This document shows, one piece after another, positions 4,713 through 12,064 of a stretch of 12,756 nucleotides of DNA (positions are counted from its first letter, which is position 1; every line of letters begins with the position of its first letter). Made by a program: the position numbers and the translations under genes. The notes under the pieces are model-generated. The model was not told the DNA's origin, searched no databases, and saw only the letters and a program-made list of their open reading frames with translations. This stretch comes from Solirubrobacteraceae bacterium (GTDB taxonomy: Bacteria > Actinomycetota > Thermoleophilia > Solirubrobacterales > Solirubrobacteraceae): contig JADGPO010000163.1 of NCBI GenBank assembly GCA_017882405.1, positions 1-12,756 on the forward strand, in the 5' to 3' direction.

Positions 4713-6176
4713 TCAGTCCGTCGCCAGCACCTTCTCCTTGTCACGGATGTCGGCCAGCTGGTCGTCGATCCAGTCGCCCGGGTCACGCGCGGTGACGATC
4801 GAGATGAGGCCGTCGTGGCGGCGCTCGCGCTCCTCGTAGGACATCGTCAGGGCGGCGTGCAGCGAGTCGGCCAGCTCCTGGATGTCGAACGGGTTGACCG
4901 ACAGTGAGTAGTCGCCCAGCTCCTCGTGAGCACCGGTGTTCTCCGACAGGATCGAGACGCCGGCGCGCTCGTTGACCATCGGGCCCTCCTTGGCGACCAG
5001 GTTCATGCCGTCGAACATGGCGTTGACCATCAGCACGTCGTAGTGCTTGTAGGCGGCGACCGCCTCCTCCAGGTCGTCGCGGAGCTTGAGCTGGATCGGC
5101 ATCCAGTCCGGCGAGCCGTGGCGATGGTTGATGACCGCTACCACAGCTTCGATCCGCTCCAGGTACTCGGCGTACTCGGCGATGTCGGTCCGCGACGGCA
5201 TCAGCTGGGCGATGAAGGTGATCTTCTCGCGGAACTCGGGGTGCTGCTCCAGGAACGTGTCGAAGGCGCCGAAGCCGCGCAGCACGTTCTTGCTCAGGTC
5301 GGCCCGGTCGACGCGCAGGATCAGGTGGTCGCGCCGGCGGCGCAGCAGCTCGCTCTCGAACTCACGCACCCGGGGGCGGCGCGCCACCGCCTGCACGGCG
5401 GTCGCGTCGATCGGCAGCGGATAGGCGCGCACCCAAACCTCACGGTCGTCGAAGCGGACGACGCCGCCCTCGTGGTCGACCTCGAGCCCCATCAGGTCCT
5501 CGCAGCACTGCAGGAAGTTGCGCCGGTAGGAACGGGTGTGGAAGCCGACGATGTCGTTGGACAGGATGCCCTCGTAGATCTCGCGCCGGATCGTGGAGGG
5601 CAGCACCCGCCACGAGTCCGACTGGCTCCACGGGATGTGGACGAAGTGGTGCAGGAACGCGTCGGGGCGCTCGCGTCGGATCAGACCCGGGAGCGTGTAC
5701 AGATGGTAGTCGTGGACCATAATCACCGGCTTCTCGATGTCGGCGACCTCCTCCAGCACCGCATTGGCGAGGTCCTCGTTGACCGCGTTGTAGCCGAACT
5801 CGAACGCCTCGGTCTCGTTACGACGAATGTCCGGCGCGTTGCTCAGGTCCCACAGGTAGTGCTGGATGAACCACAGCAGCGGGTTGGCGATGATGTTGTA
5901 GAAGCCGTCGTAGGCGTCGGGATCGGAGGCCACCAGCTTGACCAGGTACTCGTTGCCGTCGTCGGTGTGCACGGGAAACGGCCGGCCATCGTGGCGCTCC
6001 GCCTCCTCCACGTCCTCGTCGGTCATCGCCGAGGCCACCCAGGTGACGGGGCGGTGCGAGGCCAGCCCTATGAGGGCGGTCACCAGACCACCGGTGCCCC
6101 GCTTGATGCCGCCGCCGGGCTGGAACGTGACCGGCCCGCGATTGGAGACCAGGACGAGTGGCGTGTCGTTCGGCAT
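4713..6176 (-). CDS. otsA: GT20 glycosyltransferase, trehalose-6-phosphate synthase-like
   Basis: 487 aa, the usual OtsA size. GT20 landmarks in order: 'SNRGPV' (11-16), the donor loop 'RGTGGLVTAL' (26-35), 'VHDYHLYTLP' (154-163), 'FVHIPWSQSDSWRVLP' (178-193), 'VDRADLSKN' (289-297), 'DGMNLVAKEGP' (389-399) and 'SENTGAHEELG' (411-421). OtsA joins NDP-glucose to glucose-6-phosphate, making trehalose-6-phosphate. The expected Arg and Lys of the nucleotide-sugar site are kept (R291, K296), but several motifs differ from E. coli OtsA (DRLDYTKG, HIPFP, SEFAGAAQEL). Another phosphorylated acceptor or a different donor is therefore possible. No trehalose-6-phosphate phosphatase lies nearby. The ATG at 6176 has a GGGAGGGG ribosome site; a longer frame to 6695 only shadows the opposite gene. 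Confidence 0.9.
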   Translation of the reverse strand: MPNDTPLVLVSNRGPVTFQPGGGIKRGTGGLVTALIGLASHRPVTWVASAMTDEDVEEAERHDGRPFPVHTDDGNEYLVKLVASDPDAYDGFYNIIANPLLWFIQHYLWDLSNAPDIRRNETEAFEFGYNAVNEDLANAVLEEVADIEKPVIMVHDYHLYTLPGLIRRERPDAFLHHFVHIPWSQSDSWRVLPSTIRREIYEGILSNDIVGFHTRSYRRNFLQCCEDLMGLEVDHEGGVVRFDDREVWVRAYPLPIDATAVQAVARRPRVREFESELLRRRRDHLILRVDRADLSKNVLRGFGAFDTFLEQHPEFREKITFIAQLMPSRTDIAEYAEYLERIEAVVAVINHRHGSPDWMPIQLKLRDDLEEAVAAYKHYDVLMVNAMFDGMNLVAKEGPMVNERAGVSILSENTGAHEELGDYSLSVNPFDIQELADSLHAALTMSYEERERRHDGLISIVTARDPGDWIDDQLADIRDKEKVLATD

Positions 6177-6207
6177 CGGCGCCCCTCCCACGATACCCGC
6201 CGACGCC

Positions 6208-6689
6208 GTGCCGACCGAACGGCGGGCAGACGGCGGTACGTCGCGTCGTTCGACAAGGGCGACCTGCCGCTGCCCCCCGCAAAGAAGGTCGCGGTTGTCG
6301 CCTGCATGGACGCGCGCCTGAACGTCTACGGAGCGCTGGGCCTGCATGAGGGCGATGCCCACGTGATCCGCAACGCGGGCGGCGTCGTGACCGAGGACGA
6401 GATCCGCTCGCTGGCGATCTCCCAGCGGCTGCTGGGCACCGAGGAGATCATCCTCATCCACCACACCGACTGCGGGATGCTCACCTTCACCGACGACGAG
6501 TTCAAGGCGTCGATTCAGGAGGACACCGGCATCAAGCCCGAGTGGGCGGCCGAGTCGTTCAGCGACCTGGATAAGGACGTGCGCCAGTCGATCGCGCGGA
6601 TCAAGGCCTCGCCGTTCATCCCCAAGAAGGACTCGGTTCGCGGGTTCGTCTACGAGGTGGAGACGGGCAAGCTGCGCGAAGTGTCCTGA
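6208..6689 (+). CDS. beta-carbonic anhydrase, 5' end disrupted or unresolved
   Basis: The body from 'YVASFDKGDLPLPP' (6237 on) to the stop is about 150 residues and closely resembles short mycobacterial beta-carbonic anhydrases such as Rv1284 (163 aa). 'ACMDAR' carries the zinc Cys and the Asp-Arg pair, and 'HHTDCGM' the His and second Cys ligands. 'HVIRNAGGVVTEDEIRSLAIS' and 'FTDDEFK' features also match. The enzyme converts CO2 and bicarbonate in the cytoplasm. The problem is the start. This frame has no ATG, GTG or TTG between 6176 and the active-site Cys; the first ATG (6306) lies after that Cys. A GTG at 6208, giving 'MPTERR', is in the right place but one frame off. Only 31 bp separate it from the divergent otsA ATG, leaving no room for two promoters. 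Confidence 0.85.
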
Positions 6690-6700
6690 CCGCACGCCCC

Positions 6701-6719
6701 GCCGGCCTGAACCGCCGGC
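6701..6719 (+). terminator. hairpin between the carbonic anhydrase and oxidoreductase genes
   Basis: GCCGGC (6701-6706) and GCCGGC (6714-6719) pair around a 7-base loop, 12 bases after the anhydrase stop. There is no T-tract, so it may be a partial terminator or simply a GC-rich coincidence. Confidence 0.25.
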
Positions 6720-6742
6720 CCCGTCCTCTACCGTGGGCGGGG

Positions 6743-8110
6743 ATGCCTGAGCACGACGTGATCGTCATCGGCGCCGGCCCGGCAGGCGAGGTCTGCAGCG
6801 GCAAGCTCGCCCAGGAAGGGCTGGACGTGTGCCTGGTCGAGCGGGAGCTGGTGGGTGGCGAGTGCGCCTACTGGGCCTGCATGCCCTCCAAGGCGCTCCT
6901 GCGCCCGGGACAACTGCTCAAGGAGGTCTCCCGGGTGCCCGGCGCCCGGGAGGCGGTCACCGGCGAGCTGGATCCGCAGACCGTGCTCCGCCGCCGCGAC
7001 CAGGTGATCCACGACCTGGACGATTCCTCACAGATGTCGTGGCTTCAGGAATGCGGGATCGAGCTCGTCCGCGGTCAGGCGCGGCTGGACGGCGTGCGCC
7101 GGGTCACGGTCGGCGATGAGCTGCTCACCGCCCGGCGCGCGGTGGTGATCGCCACCGGCAGTGGGGCGGCGATCCCGCCAGTCAACGGACTGAAGGAAAT
7201 AGCGCCCTGGACCAACCGCCAGGGCACGACCGCCAAGCAGGTTCCCGGCTCGTTGATCGTGCTGGGTGGCGGGGCGGTCGGCTGTGAGCTGGCGCAGGCG
7301 TGGGCGACCCTGGGCGCCGAGGTGACGCTCGTCGAGGCGCTGTCGCGCCTGCTGCCCGGCGAGGAGCCGTTCGCCTCCGAGCTGCTCGAGCAGTCGATGA
7401 GCCACCTGGGGATCGACGTGCGCACCGCAACCAAAGCGACCGAGGCTGCGCGCAGCGCCGACGGCACGTTCATCCTCACGCTCGAGGGCGACGATGCCAT
7501 CACCGGCGACGAACTGCTCGTGGCCGTCGGACGCAAGCCGCACACCGACGACCTGGGGCTGGAGACGGTCGATCTGGCGTCCGGCGAGACGATCGGCGTC
7601 GACGACCGCATGCGCGTGGCGAACCACGAAAGCTGGCTGTACGCGATCGGCGACGTCAACGGCCGCGCGCTGCTCACCCAGGCCGGCAAGTACCAGGCGC
7701 AGATCGCGTGCGCGACGATCATGAATCGGGAGGCCCACGCCCTGTGGGACGGCGAGCTCACGCCCCGCGTGGCCTTCACCGAGCCCCAGGTGGCCAGTGT
7801 CGGGTTGACCCTGGCCGAGGCGCTTGAGCAGGGTCTCCACGCCCGGGCGGTCGATGCCGACCCCGGCAGGACACCGGGCGCGAGCTTCATCGGCAAGGGG
7901 GCGCCGTCCGGCGCGCGGATCGTGGTCGACGAGACGCGCCGGGTGGTCGTGGGCGCCACGCTGATCGGCCCCGACGTGGCCGAGAGCCTGCAGGCGGCCA
8001 CCATCGCGATCGTCGGGGAGGTCCCGCTCGAGCGCCTGGTGCACGCGATGCCGCCGTTTCCGACACGCAGCGAGGTGTGGCTCAAGCTGCTGGCCGACTG
8101 GGCGCCCTAA
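6743..8110 (+). CDS. FAD/NAD(P)-dependent pyridine nucleotide-disulfide oxidoreductase
   Basis: 455 aa, full length for the dihydrolipoyl dehydrogenase/mercuric reductase class. FAD-binding 'VIGAGPAG' is at 8-15. The redox pair is in 'GGECAYWACMPSKALL' (Cys41 and Cys46, four residues apart as expected). 'ATGSGA' is at 137-142, the NAD(P)-binding 'VLGGGAVGCELA' at 173-184, 'YAIGDVNG' (second FAD contact) at 300-307, and the dimerisation domain follows. At the C-terminus, where lipoamide dehydrogenases have His-Pro-Thr-x-x-Glu, this protein reads 'FPTRSE': Phe439 replaces the catalytic His, while Glu444 remains. It is therefore probably not a lipoamide dehydrogenase; an electron-transfer or quinone or disulfide reductase role is possible but unproven. 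The ATG at 6743 follows a GGGCGGGG stretch. The gene starts 53 bp after the carbonic anhydrase and may share its transcript. Confidence 0.92.
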   Translation: MPEHDVIVIGAGPAGEVCSGKLAQEGLDVCLVERELVGGECAYWACMPSKALLRPGQLLKEVSRVPGAREAVTGELDPQTVLRRRDQVIHDLDDSSQMSWLQECGIELVRGQARLDGVRRVTVGDELLTARRAVVIATGSGAAIPPVNGLKEIAPWTNRQGTTAKQVPGSLIVLGGGAVGCELAQAWATLGAEVTLVEALSRLLPGEEPFASELLEQSMSHLGIDVRTATKATEAARSADGTFILTLEGDDAITGDELLVAVGRKPHTDDLGLETVDLASGETIGVDDRMRVANHESWLYAIGDVNGRALLTQAGKYQAQIACATIMNREAHALWDGELTPRVAFTEPQVASVGLTLAEALEQGLHARAVDADPGRTPGASFIGKGAPSGARIVVDETRRVVVGATLIGPDVAESLQAATIAIVGEVPLERLVHAMPPFPTRSEVWLKLLADWAP

Positions 8111-8134
8111 ACGAGAGCCCGAACGCCCGACGAC

Positions 8135-9664
8135 CTACGCGGTAGCGAACCGCCCCAGGTTCTGCTCGGGGCGCACCCCGACCAGGTGATCGCGCCAGAT
8201 GCGGTAGTAGGCCAGCTCCTCGCGGGTCCGCAGCGGGGGATCGACGCTGTCGGCTTCGGCGGCGAACTCCTCCTCTGAGATCTGGCTCTCGATCGCCTGG
8301 GTCAGGACGCCGGCGGCACCGCTGCCGTCGCCGAACTGGGCCTTCTCGCGCCACAGCAGCTCGTGGGGCAGCCAGCCGTCGAAGGCCTGGCGCAGCAGGC
8401 GCTTCTCGGGCACGTCGTCGGAGGCGACCTTCCAGGCGGCGGGCAGCCGCAGGGCGAGCGCGATCACCTCGCGGTCCAGGAACGGGACGCGCGCCTCCAG
8501 GCTATGGGCCATCGTGACCCGGTCACAGCGCTGGAGGTTGAGGTTGTGCAGCCCGTTGACGTTGGCCACCAGCTCGTCATGCAGCTGGTCCGGGTCGGCG
8601 ATGTCACGGAAGTAGACGTAGCCGGCGAACAGCTCGTCGGCGCCCTCGCCGGTCAGCACCACCTTGACGTGGCGCGCGGCCATCTCGGCCAGGAGGTAGT
8701 TGGGCACTGCGGAGCGGACCAGCGAGACGTCGAAGTGCTCGATCGCGCGCACCACCGGGCCGACCGCGGCCAGCGCCTCCTCGGCGGTGTACAGGCGCTC
8801 GTGGTGGTCGGTGCCGAGGTACTGGGCCGCCTGGCGGGCCGCCAGGACGTCGGGACTGCCCTCCACGCCGACGGCGAACGTCATCAGCCGTTCCCCCCGC
8901 TCGGCGTAGTAGCGGGCGGCGATCGCCGCGACGAGAGTCGAGTCCAGACCGCCCGACAGGAACACCCCCACCGGGACGTCGCCCATCATCTGGCGGTGCA
9001 CGGATTTGATCAGCGTGTCGCGCGTCTCGTCGAGGTCGTCCTGCGACGGCTCCGAGCGACCGCCGTAGCCGTTGGTGCCGTGCGCGGGCACGACCGCCGA
9101 CGCGAAACGCTGCAGCCCGGTCTCCGGCGTCCAGTAGTGGCCCGGCGGGAATACCTCGACGGCCGGCCGCCATTCGTGGTCAAAGGCTGAGATCTCGGAG
9201 GCGAAGCGCACCTCCTCACCCGTGCGCTCCGGCGGGGTCCAGTACAGGGGCTTGATCCCGACTGGGTCGCGGGCGGCAACGAACGAGTCGCCGTCCCCGT
9301 TGGCCGACAGGAGGGCATACATCCCCTCCAGCTCGCCCAGCGCGTCCGGTCCGCGCTGCTCGAGCAGGCGCAGCGCCACCTCGTTGTCGGACTGCGTGCG
9401 GTAGTGGTTGGTGCCAAGCGCTCGTCGGACCTTCTCGTGGTTGTAGATCTCGCCGTTGCCGACGAGCCAGCGCTCGCCGGGGGCCCCGCCCAATGGCTGG
9501 TGGCCGCCGTCGACGTCGACGATCGAGAGCCGCCGGTGGCCCAGCCAGCCGCCGCTGAAGCCGACCTCGCCCTGGTCGTCGGGGCCGCGGTGCTCCATGC
9601 GCGAGAGCATGCGCTGATCCTCGCCCGGGGCACGTGGCCCGAGGCGACCTGCGATCCCGCACAT
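8135..9664 (-). CDS. asnB: asparagine synthetase B, glutamine-hydrolysing
   Basis: 509 aa in two domains. The N-terminal glutaminase (about 1-180) starts MCGIAG, so Cys2 is the nucleophile after Met removal; 'HRGPDDQG' (25-32), 'RLSIVDVDGGHQPL' and 'NGEIYNH' (70-76) follow. The synthetase domain has the ATP-pyrophosphatase loop 'SGGLDS' (237-242), 'TGEGADELFAGY' (338-349), 'LEARVPFLD' (389-397) and 'REKAQFGDG'. It closely follows the E. coli AsnB pattern, though slightly shorter at the C-terminus. The enzyme makes asparagine and glutamate from aspartate, glutamine and ATP, releasing AMP and pyrophosphate. The ATG at 9664 overlaps the TGA of the upstream amidohydrolase (TGATG), suggesting translational coupling. 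A longer frame to 9901 is only a shadow of that gene. It ends 24 bp from the convergent oxidoreductase. Confidence 0.95.
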   Translation of the reverse strand: MCGIAGRLGPRAPGEDQRMLSRMEHRGPDDQGEVGFSGGWLGHRRLSIVDVDGGHQPLGGAPGERWLVGNGEIYNHEKVRRALGTNHYRTQSDNEVALRLLEQRGPDALGELEGMYALLSANGDGDSFVAARDPVGIKPLYWTPPERTGEEVRFASEISAFDHEWRPAVEVFPPGHYWTPETGLQRFASAVVPAHGTNGYGGRSEPSQDDLDETRDTLIKSVHRQMMGDVPVGVFLSGGLDSTLVAAIAARYYAERGERLMTFAVGVEGSPDVLAARQAAQYLGTDHHERLYTAEEALAAVGPVVRAIEHFDVSLVRSAVPNYLLAEMAARHVKVVLTGEGADELFAGYVYFRDIADPDQLHDELVANVNGLHNLNLQRCDRVTMAHSLEARVPFLDREVIALALRLPAAWKVASDDVPEKRLLRQAFDGWLPHELLWREKAQFGDGSGAAGVLTQAIESQISEEEFAAEADSVDPPLRTREELAYYRIWRDHLVGVRPEQNLGRFATA

Positions 9665-10566
9665 CAGGCGGCGCTGGCCTGGGGAGCGAGGCTCATCCCG
9701 TAGGCGACCGGGACACGGTCGCCGAGGTGCGAGAGCTCGCCGCGCGCGGCCTGCACGGCGGCGCGCACATCGATCCGCGCGAGGGCGATTCCGGCACGCG
9801 CCCCGGTGCCGGCGAGGACCCGGCCGTCGGGGTCGACGACCTTGGCCTGACCGGGGAAGCGGAGACGTCCGAGCGAGCCATATTGGTTCGACGCTACCCA
9901 AACCACCTGATTTTCAACTGCGCGGGCGACGTCGAGGGCGTTGAAATGCTTGACCTGCCGGTCGTTGCGCATCAACCGCGCGGGTCGTAGCCGGCACACC
10001 GGCCAGGCCGCCATGCAGGCCACGATCTCGGCTCCGTCCAGCGCCAGCGCCCGCCCCGCCTCGGGGAAGACCTTGTCGTAACAGAGCAGCATCCCCAGCC
10101 GGCCGACCGGGGTGTCGAAGGCCGCAAACCCGTCGCCGGCGGTGTACACGCCGTACTCGCCGGGCGGGATGTGCACCTTGCGATGGTGTCCCAGCACCCC
10201 GTCGCCGCTGACGCAGACGGCGCTGGAGAAGATCTGGTCCGGACCGCCGGGCGCCGACTCGCTGTAGCCGATGCAGATAACCGTCGGCCCGGCGATCCTC
10301 GCCAACCGCGCGAACACCGCGTCGCGGTGCTCCAGCACGGCGGGCGAGGACCGCCTGACCCCAGAGCCGACCAGCTCCTCACGCATGTAGCCGCCCAATG
10401 CCGCCTCGGGGAACACCACCAGCCCTGCCCCTCGTTCGCGCGCGCTGTGCACGGTCTGGTGGACCTGCGTCAGGCACGTCTCGACGTCACGGCCGAACGG
10501 CGCCGAGACGGCGGCCACCGCGGGCGTGCGAACCGATGATCTGAGACGAGAGCGCACACGTGGCAT
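9664..10566 (-). CDS. nitrilase-superfamily carbon-nitrogen hydrolase (amidase)
   Basis: 300 aa. The Glu-Lys-Cys triad is visible: Glu54 in 'VVFPEAALGGY', Lys130 in 'GHHRKVHIPPGEYGVY' and Cys162 in 'MLLCYDKVFPEA'. Glu137 is the common second glutamate. Downstream, 'ARAVENQVVWVASNQYG' and 'GQAKVVDPDGRVLAGTG' are typical of the family. Such enzymes hydrolyse the C-N bond of amides, nitriles or ureides, or act in reverse on amide ligands; the substrate cannot be named. The ATG at 10566 follows an AGGGGAAA ribosome site. The longer frame to 10977 only shadows the kinase gene. The stop overlaps the asnB start, and the gene follows the kinase by 92 bp on the same strand, so it may be the third gene of a regulator-kinase-hydrolase-asnB transcript. 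Confidence 0.92.
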   Translation of the reverse strand: MPRVRSRLRSSVRTPAVAAVSAPFGRDVETCLTQVHQTVHSARERGAGLVVFPEAALGGYMREELVGSGVRRSSPAVLEHRDAVFARLARIAGPTVICIGYSESAPGGPDQIFSSAVCVSGDGVLGHHRKVHIPPGEYGVYTAGDGFAAFDTPVGRLGMLLCYDKVFPEAGRALALDGAEIVACMAAWPVCRLRPARLMRNDRQVKHFNALDVARAVENQVVWVASNQYGSLGRLRFPGQAKVVDPDGRVLAGTGARAGIALARIDVRAAVQAARGELSHLGDRVPVAYGMSLAPQASAA

Positions 10567-10658
10567 GACCGCAGTTTCCCCTGGACATGAGCAATTGCCT
10601 TGGGCCCGATGGCCAATCTTCAAGCTGCGCGGCTGTCCATGGCGCCGGTCGTGGACCC

Positions 10659-12062
10659 TTAGACGGGAATCTCGAGCGTGAACGTGGTCGCCCCCGAGGC
10701 CGAGTCGACCGACAGCCGGCCCGCCATGCGGTCGGCCAGCTCGGAGGCGATCGCCAGCCCCAGGCCGGAGCCCTGGGCGTCGTCGGCGGTGTAGAACGGC
10801 TCGAAGATCCGCGGCAGCGCGTGGACGTCGATGCCCTCGCCGTTGTCGCGCACGGCCAGGCGCACGCGGCCGTCGTCGCGACCGGCGGTGACCACGATCT
10901 GCGTTCCCGGAGGCGTGTGGGTGAGCGCGTTGTCGATCAGGATGCGCACGATCTGGGCCACCCGCACGGGGTCGCACTGCGCCTCGATCCGCGCCGGCAA
11001 CCGCAGCTCCAGGCGCGAGTCGTGCTGGGCGAGCGTCGGTTCGAACTCCCCGGAAACCGAGCGCGTCAGCTCGCCGAGGTCGACCTCCTCGGGGCGCAGC
11101 TCCAGCGAGCCGGCCTCCAATCTAGACAAATCCAACAAGTTCACCGACAGCTTGCCCAGCCGCTGCACCTGGTCGCGCACCTGTTCAAGGAAGCGCCGGC
11201 GGGTCTCGGGGTCGAGCTCCTCGTCCTCCAGCAGCTCGACGAAGCCCCCGAGCGAGAACACGGGCGTGCGCAGCTCGTGCGAGGCGGTGGCGATGAACTT
11301 CTTGCGGGCCTGCTCCAGCTGCAGCAGCTGGCGCTGCATGTCGTTGAACGCGGCGGCCAGCTGCCCGAGCTCGTCGGCCGAGTCGACCGGGATCGGGGTG
11401 GAGAACTCGCCGGCGGCGACCTGCTTGGCCGCCAGCTCCAATCGCTTGACGCGCTGGGCCAGCGCCCGCGCCACCAGGTAGCCGACGACCAGTGCCACGA
11501 GCAGCGCCAGCGCGCCGGCGACGAGGATCTGGTGGCGCACCGTGCTGACCGTGCGCAGCACGTCGGAGACGGGCGCCGAGTAGACGATCACCGCCGCCAC
11601 GCGTTTGCCGTAGCGCACCGGATAGGCGGCCTGCGCCATCCGACCCGCGGACGTCGACTCGGTTCCGGTGACGGTCCGCCGGGTGGCGACCGCTCTCTCG
11701 GCGATGCTCAGGCGGACCGCCCCGCTGGCCGCGGAGTTGCCCAAGTCGGCCAGCCGCGAGAGCTGTGTGCGCCCCTGCGCCTGGTTGACCGTCAGCAGCG
11801 TGACCCGGTCGCCGCTGACGTTGGCGGTCCGGCCGACGATCCGCCGCACCGCCGCCAGCGAGGTGGAGCTGCCCACCGTCCGGCGCAGCGGCCCCGAGTG
11901 CACGCGGGCGGAGTGGGCCAGGTCGGTCAGCTTCTGGCTCATCAGGCGGCTCTGCAGGCCGGGCGCGACGTACAGGTACATGGCGACCACGGCCAGCAGG
12001 GTGATCGCGAAGAACACCAGCGCCAGCCGGTTGCGCAGCGACAGCGTTCTGCGCAACCGCAT
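10659..12062 (-). CDS. sensor histidine kinase
   Basis: 467 aa with a classic layout: first membrane helix (about 12-32), an extracytoplasmic sensor of about 140 residues (36-175), second helix (about 178-201), HAMP linker (about 199-252), then the kinase core. His262 in 'ASHELRTP' is the phosphorylated residue. 'RILIDNALTHTPPG' (373-386) is the N box, 'DNGEGI' (406-411) the G1 box, 'IFEPFY' (419-424) the F box and 'GSGLGLAI' (431-438) the G2 box, all intact. It autophosphorylates with ATP and passes phosphate to the adjacent regulator. The sensor has no cysteines or obvious ligand motif, so its signal is unknown. The ATG at 12062 lies 2 bases after the regulator stop, and the two are surely co-expressed. 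Confidence 0.95.
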   Translation of the reverse strand: MRLRRTLSLRNRLALVFFAITLLAVVAMYLYVAPGLQSRLMSQKLTDLAHSARVHSGPLRRTVGSSTSLAAVRRIVGRTANVSGDRVTLLTVNQAQGRTQLSRLADLGNSAASGAVRLSIAERAVATRRTVTGTESTSAGRMAQAAYPVRYGKRVAAVIVYSAPVSDVLRTVSTVRHQILVAGALALLVALVVGYLVARALAQRVKRLELAAKQVAAGEFSTPIPVDSADELGQLAAAFNDMQRQLLQLEQARKKFIATASHELRTPVFSLGGFVELLEDEELDPETRRRFLEQVRDQVQRLGKLSVNLLDLSRLEAGSLELRPEEVDLGELTRSVSGEFEPTLAQHDSRLELRLPARIEAQCDPVRVAQIVRILIDNALTHTPPGTQIVVTAGRDDGRVRLAVRDNGEGIDVHALPRIFEPFYTADDAQGSGLGLAIASELADRMAGRLSVDSASGATTFTLEIPV

Positions 12063-12064
12063 GC

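Noticed and set aside
4926..6236. Long plus-strand open frame opposite otsA, continuous with the carbonic anhydrase
   Set aside because: Only the part after about 6237 resembles a protein family. The rest is the complement of a clearly conserved GT20 gene, is rich in V, D, R, H and Q as expected of GC-rich shadows, and has no ribosome site.
7028..8085. Two long minus-strand frames opposite the FAD oxidoreductase
   Set aside because: Both are shadows of an intact, motif-rich gene and carry no recognisable domain.
9665..9901. 79-residue N-terminal extension of AsnB
   Set aside because: Class II glutaminases need Cys immediately after the initiator Met, which is exactly given by the ATG at 9664. 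The extension overlaps the hydrolase gene.
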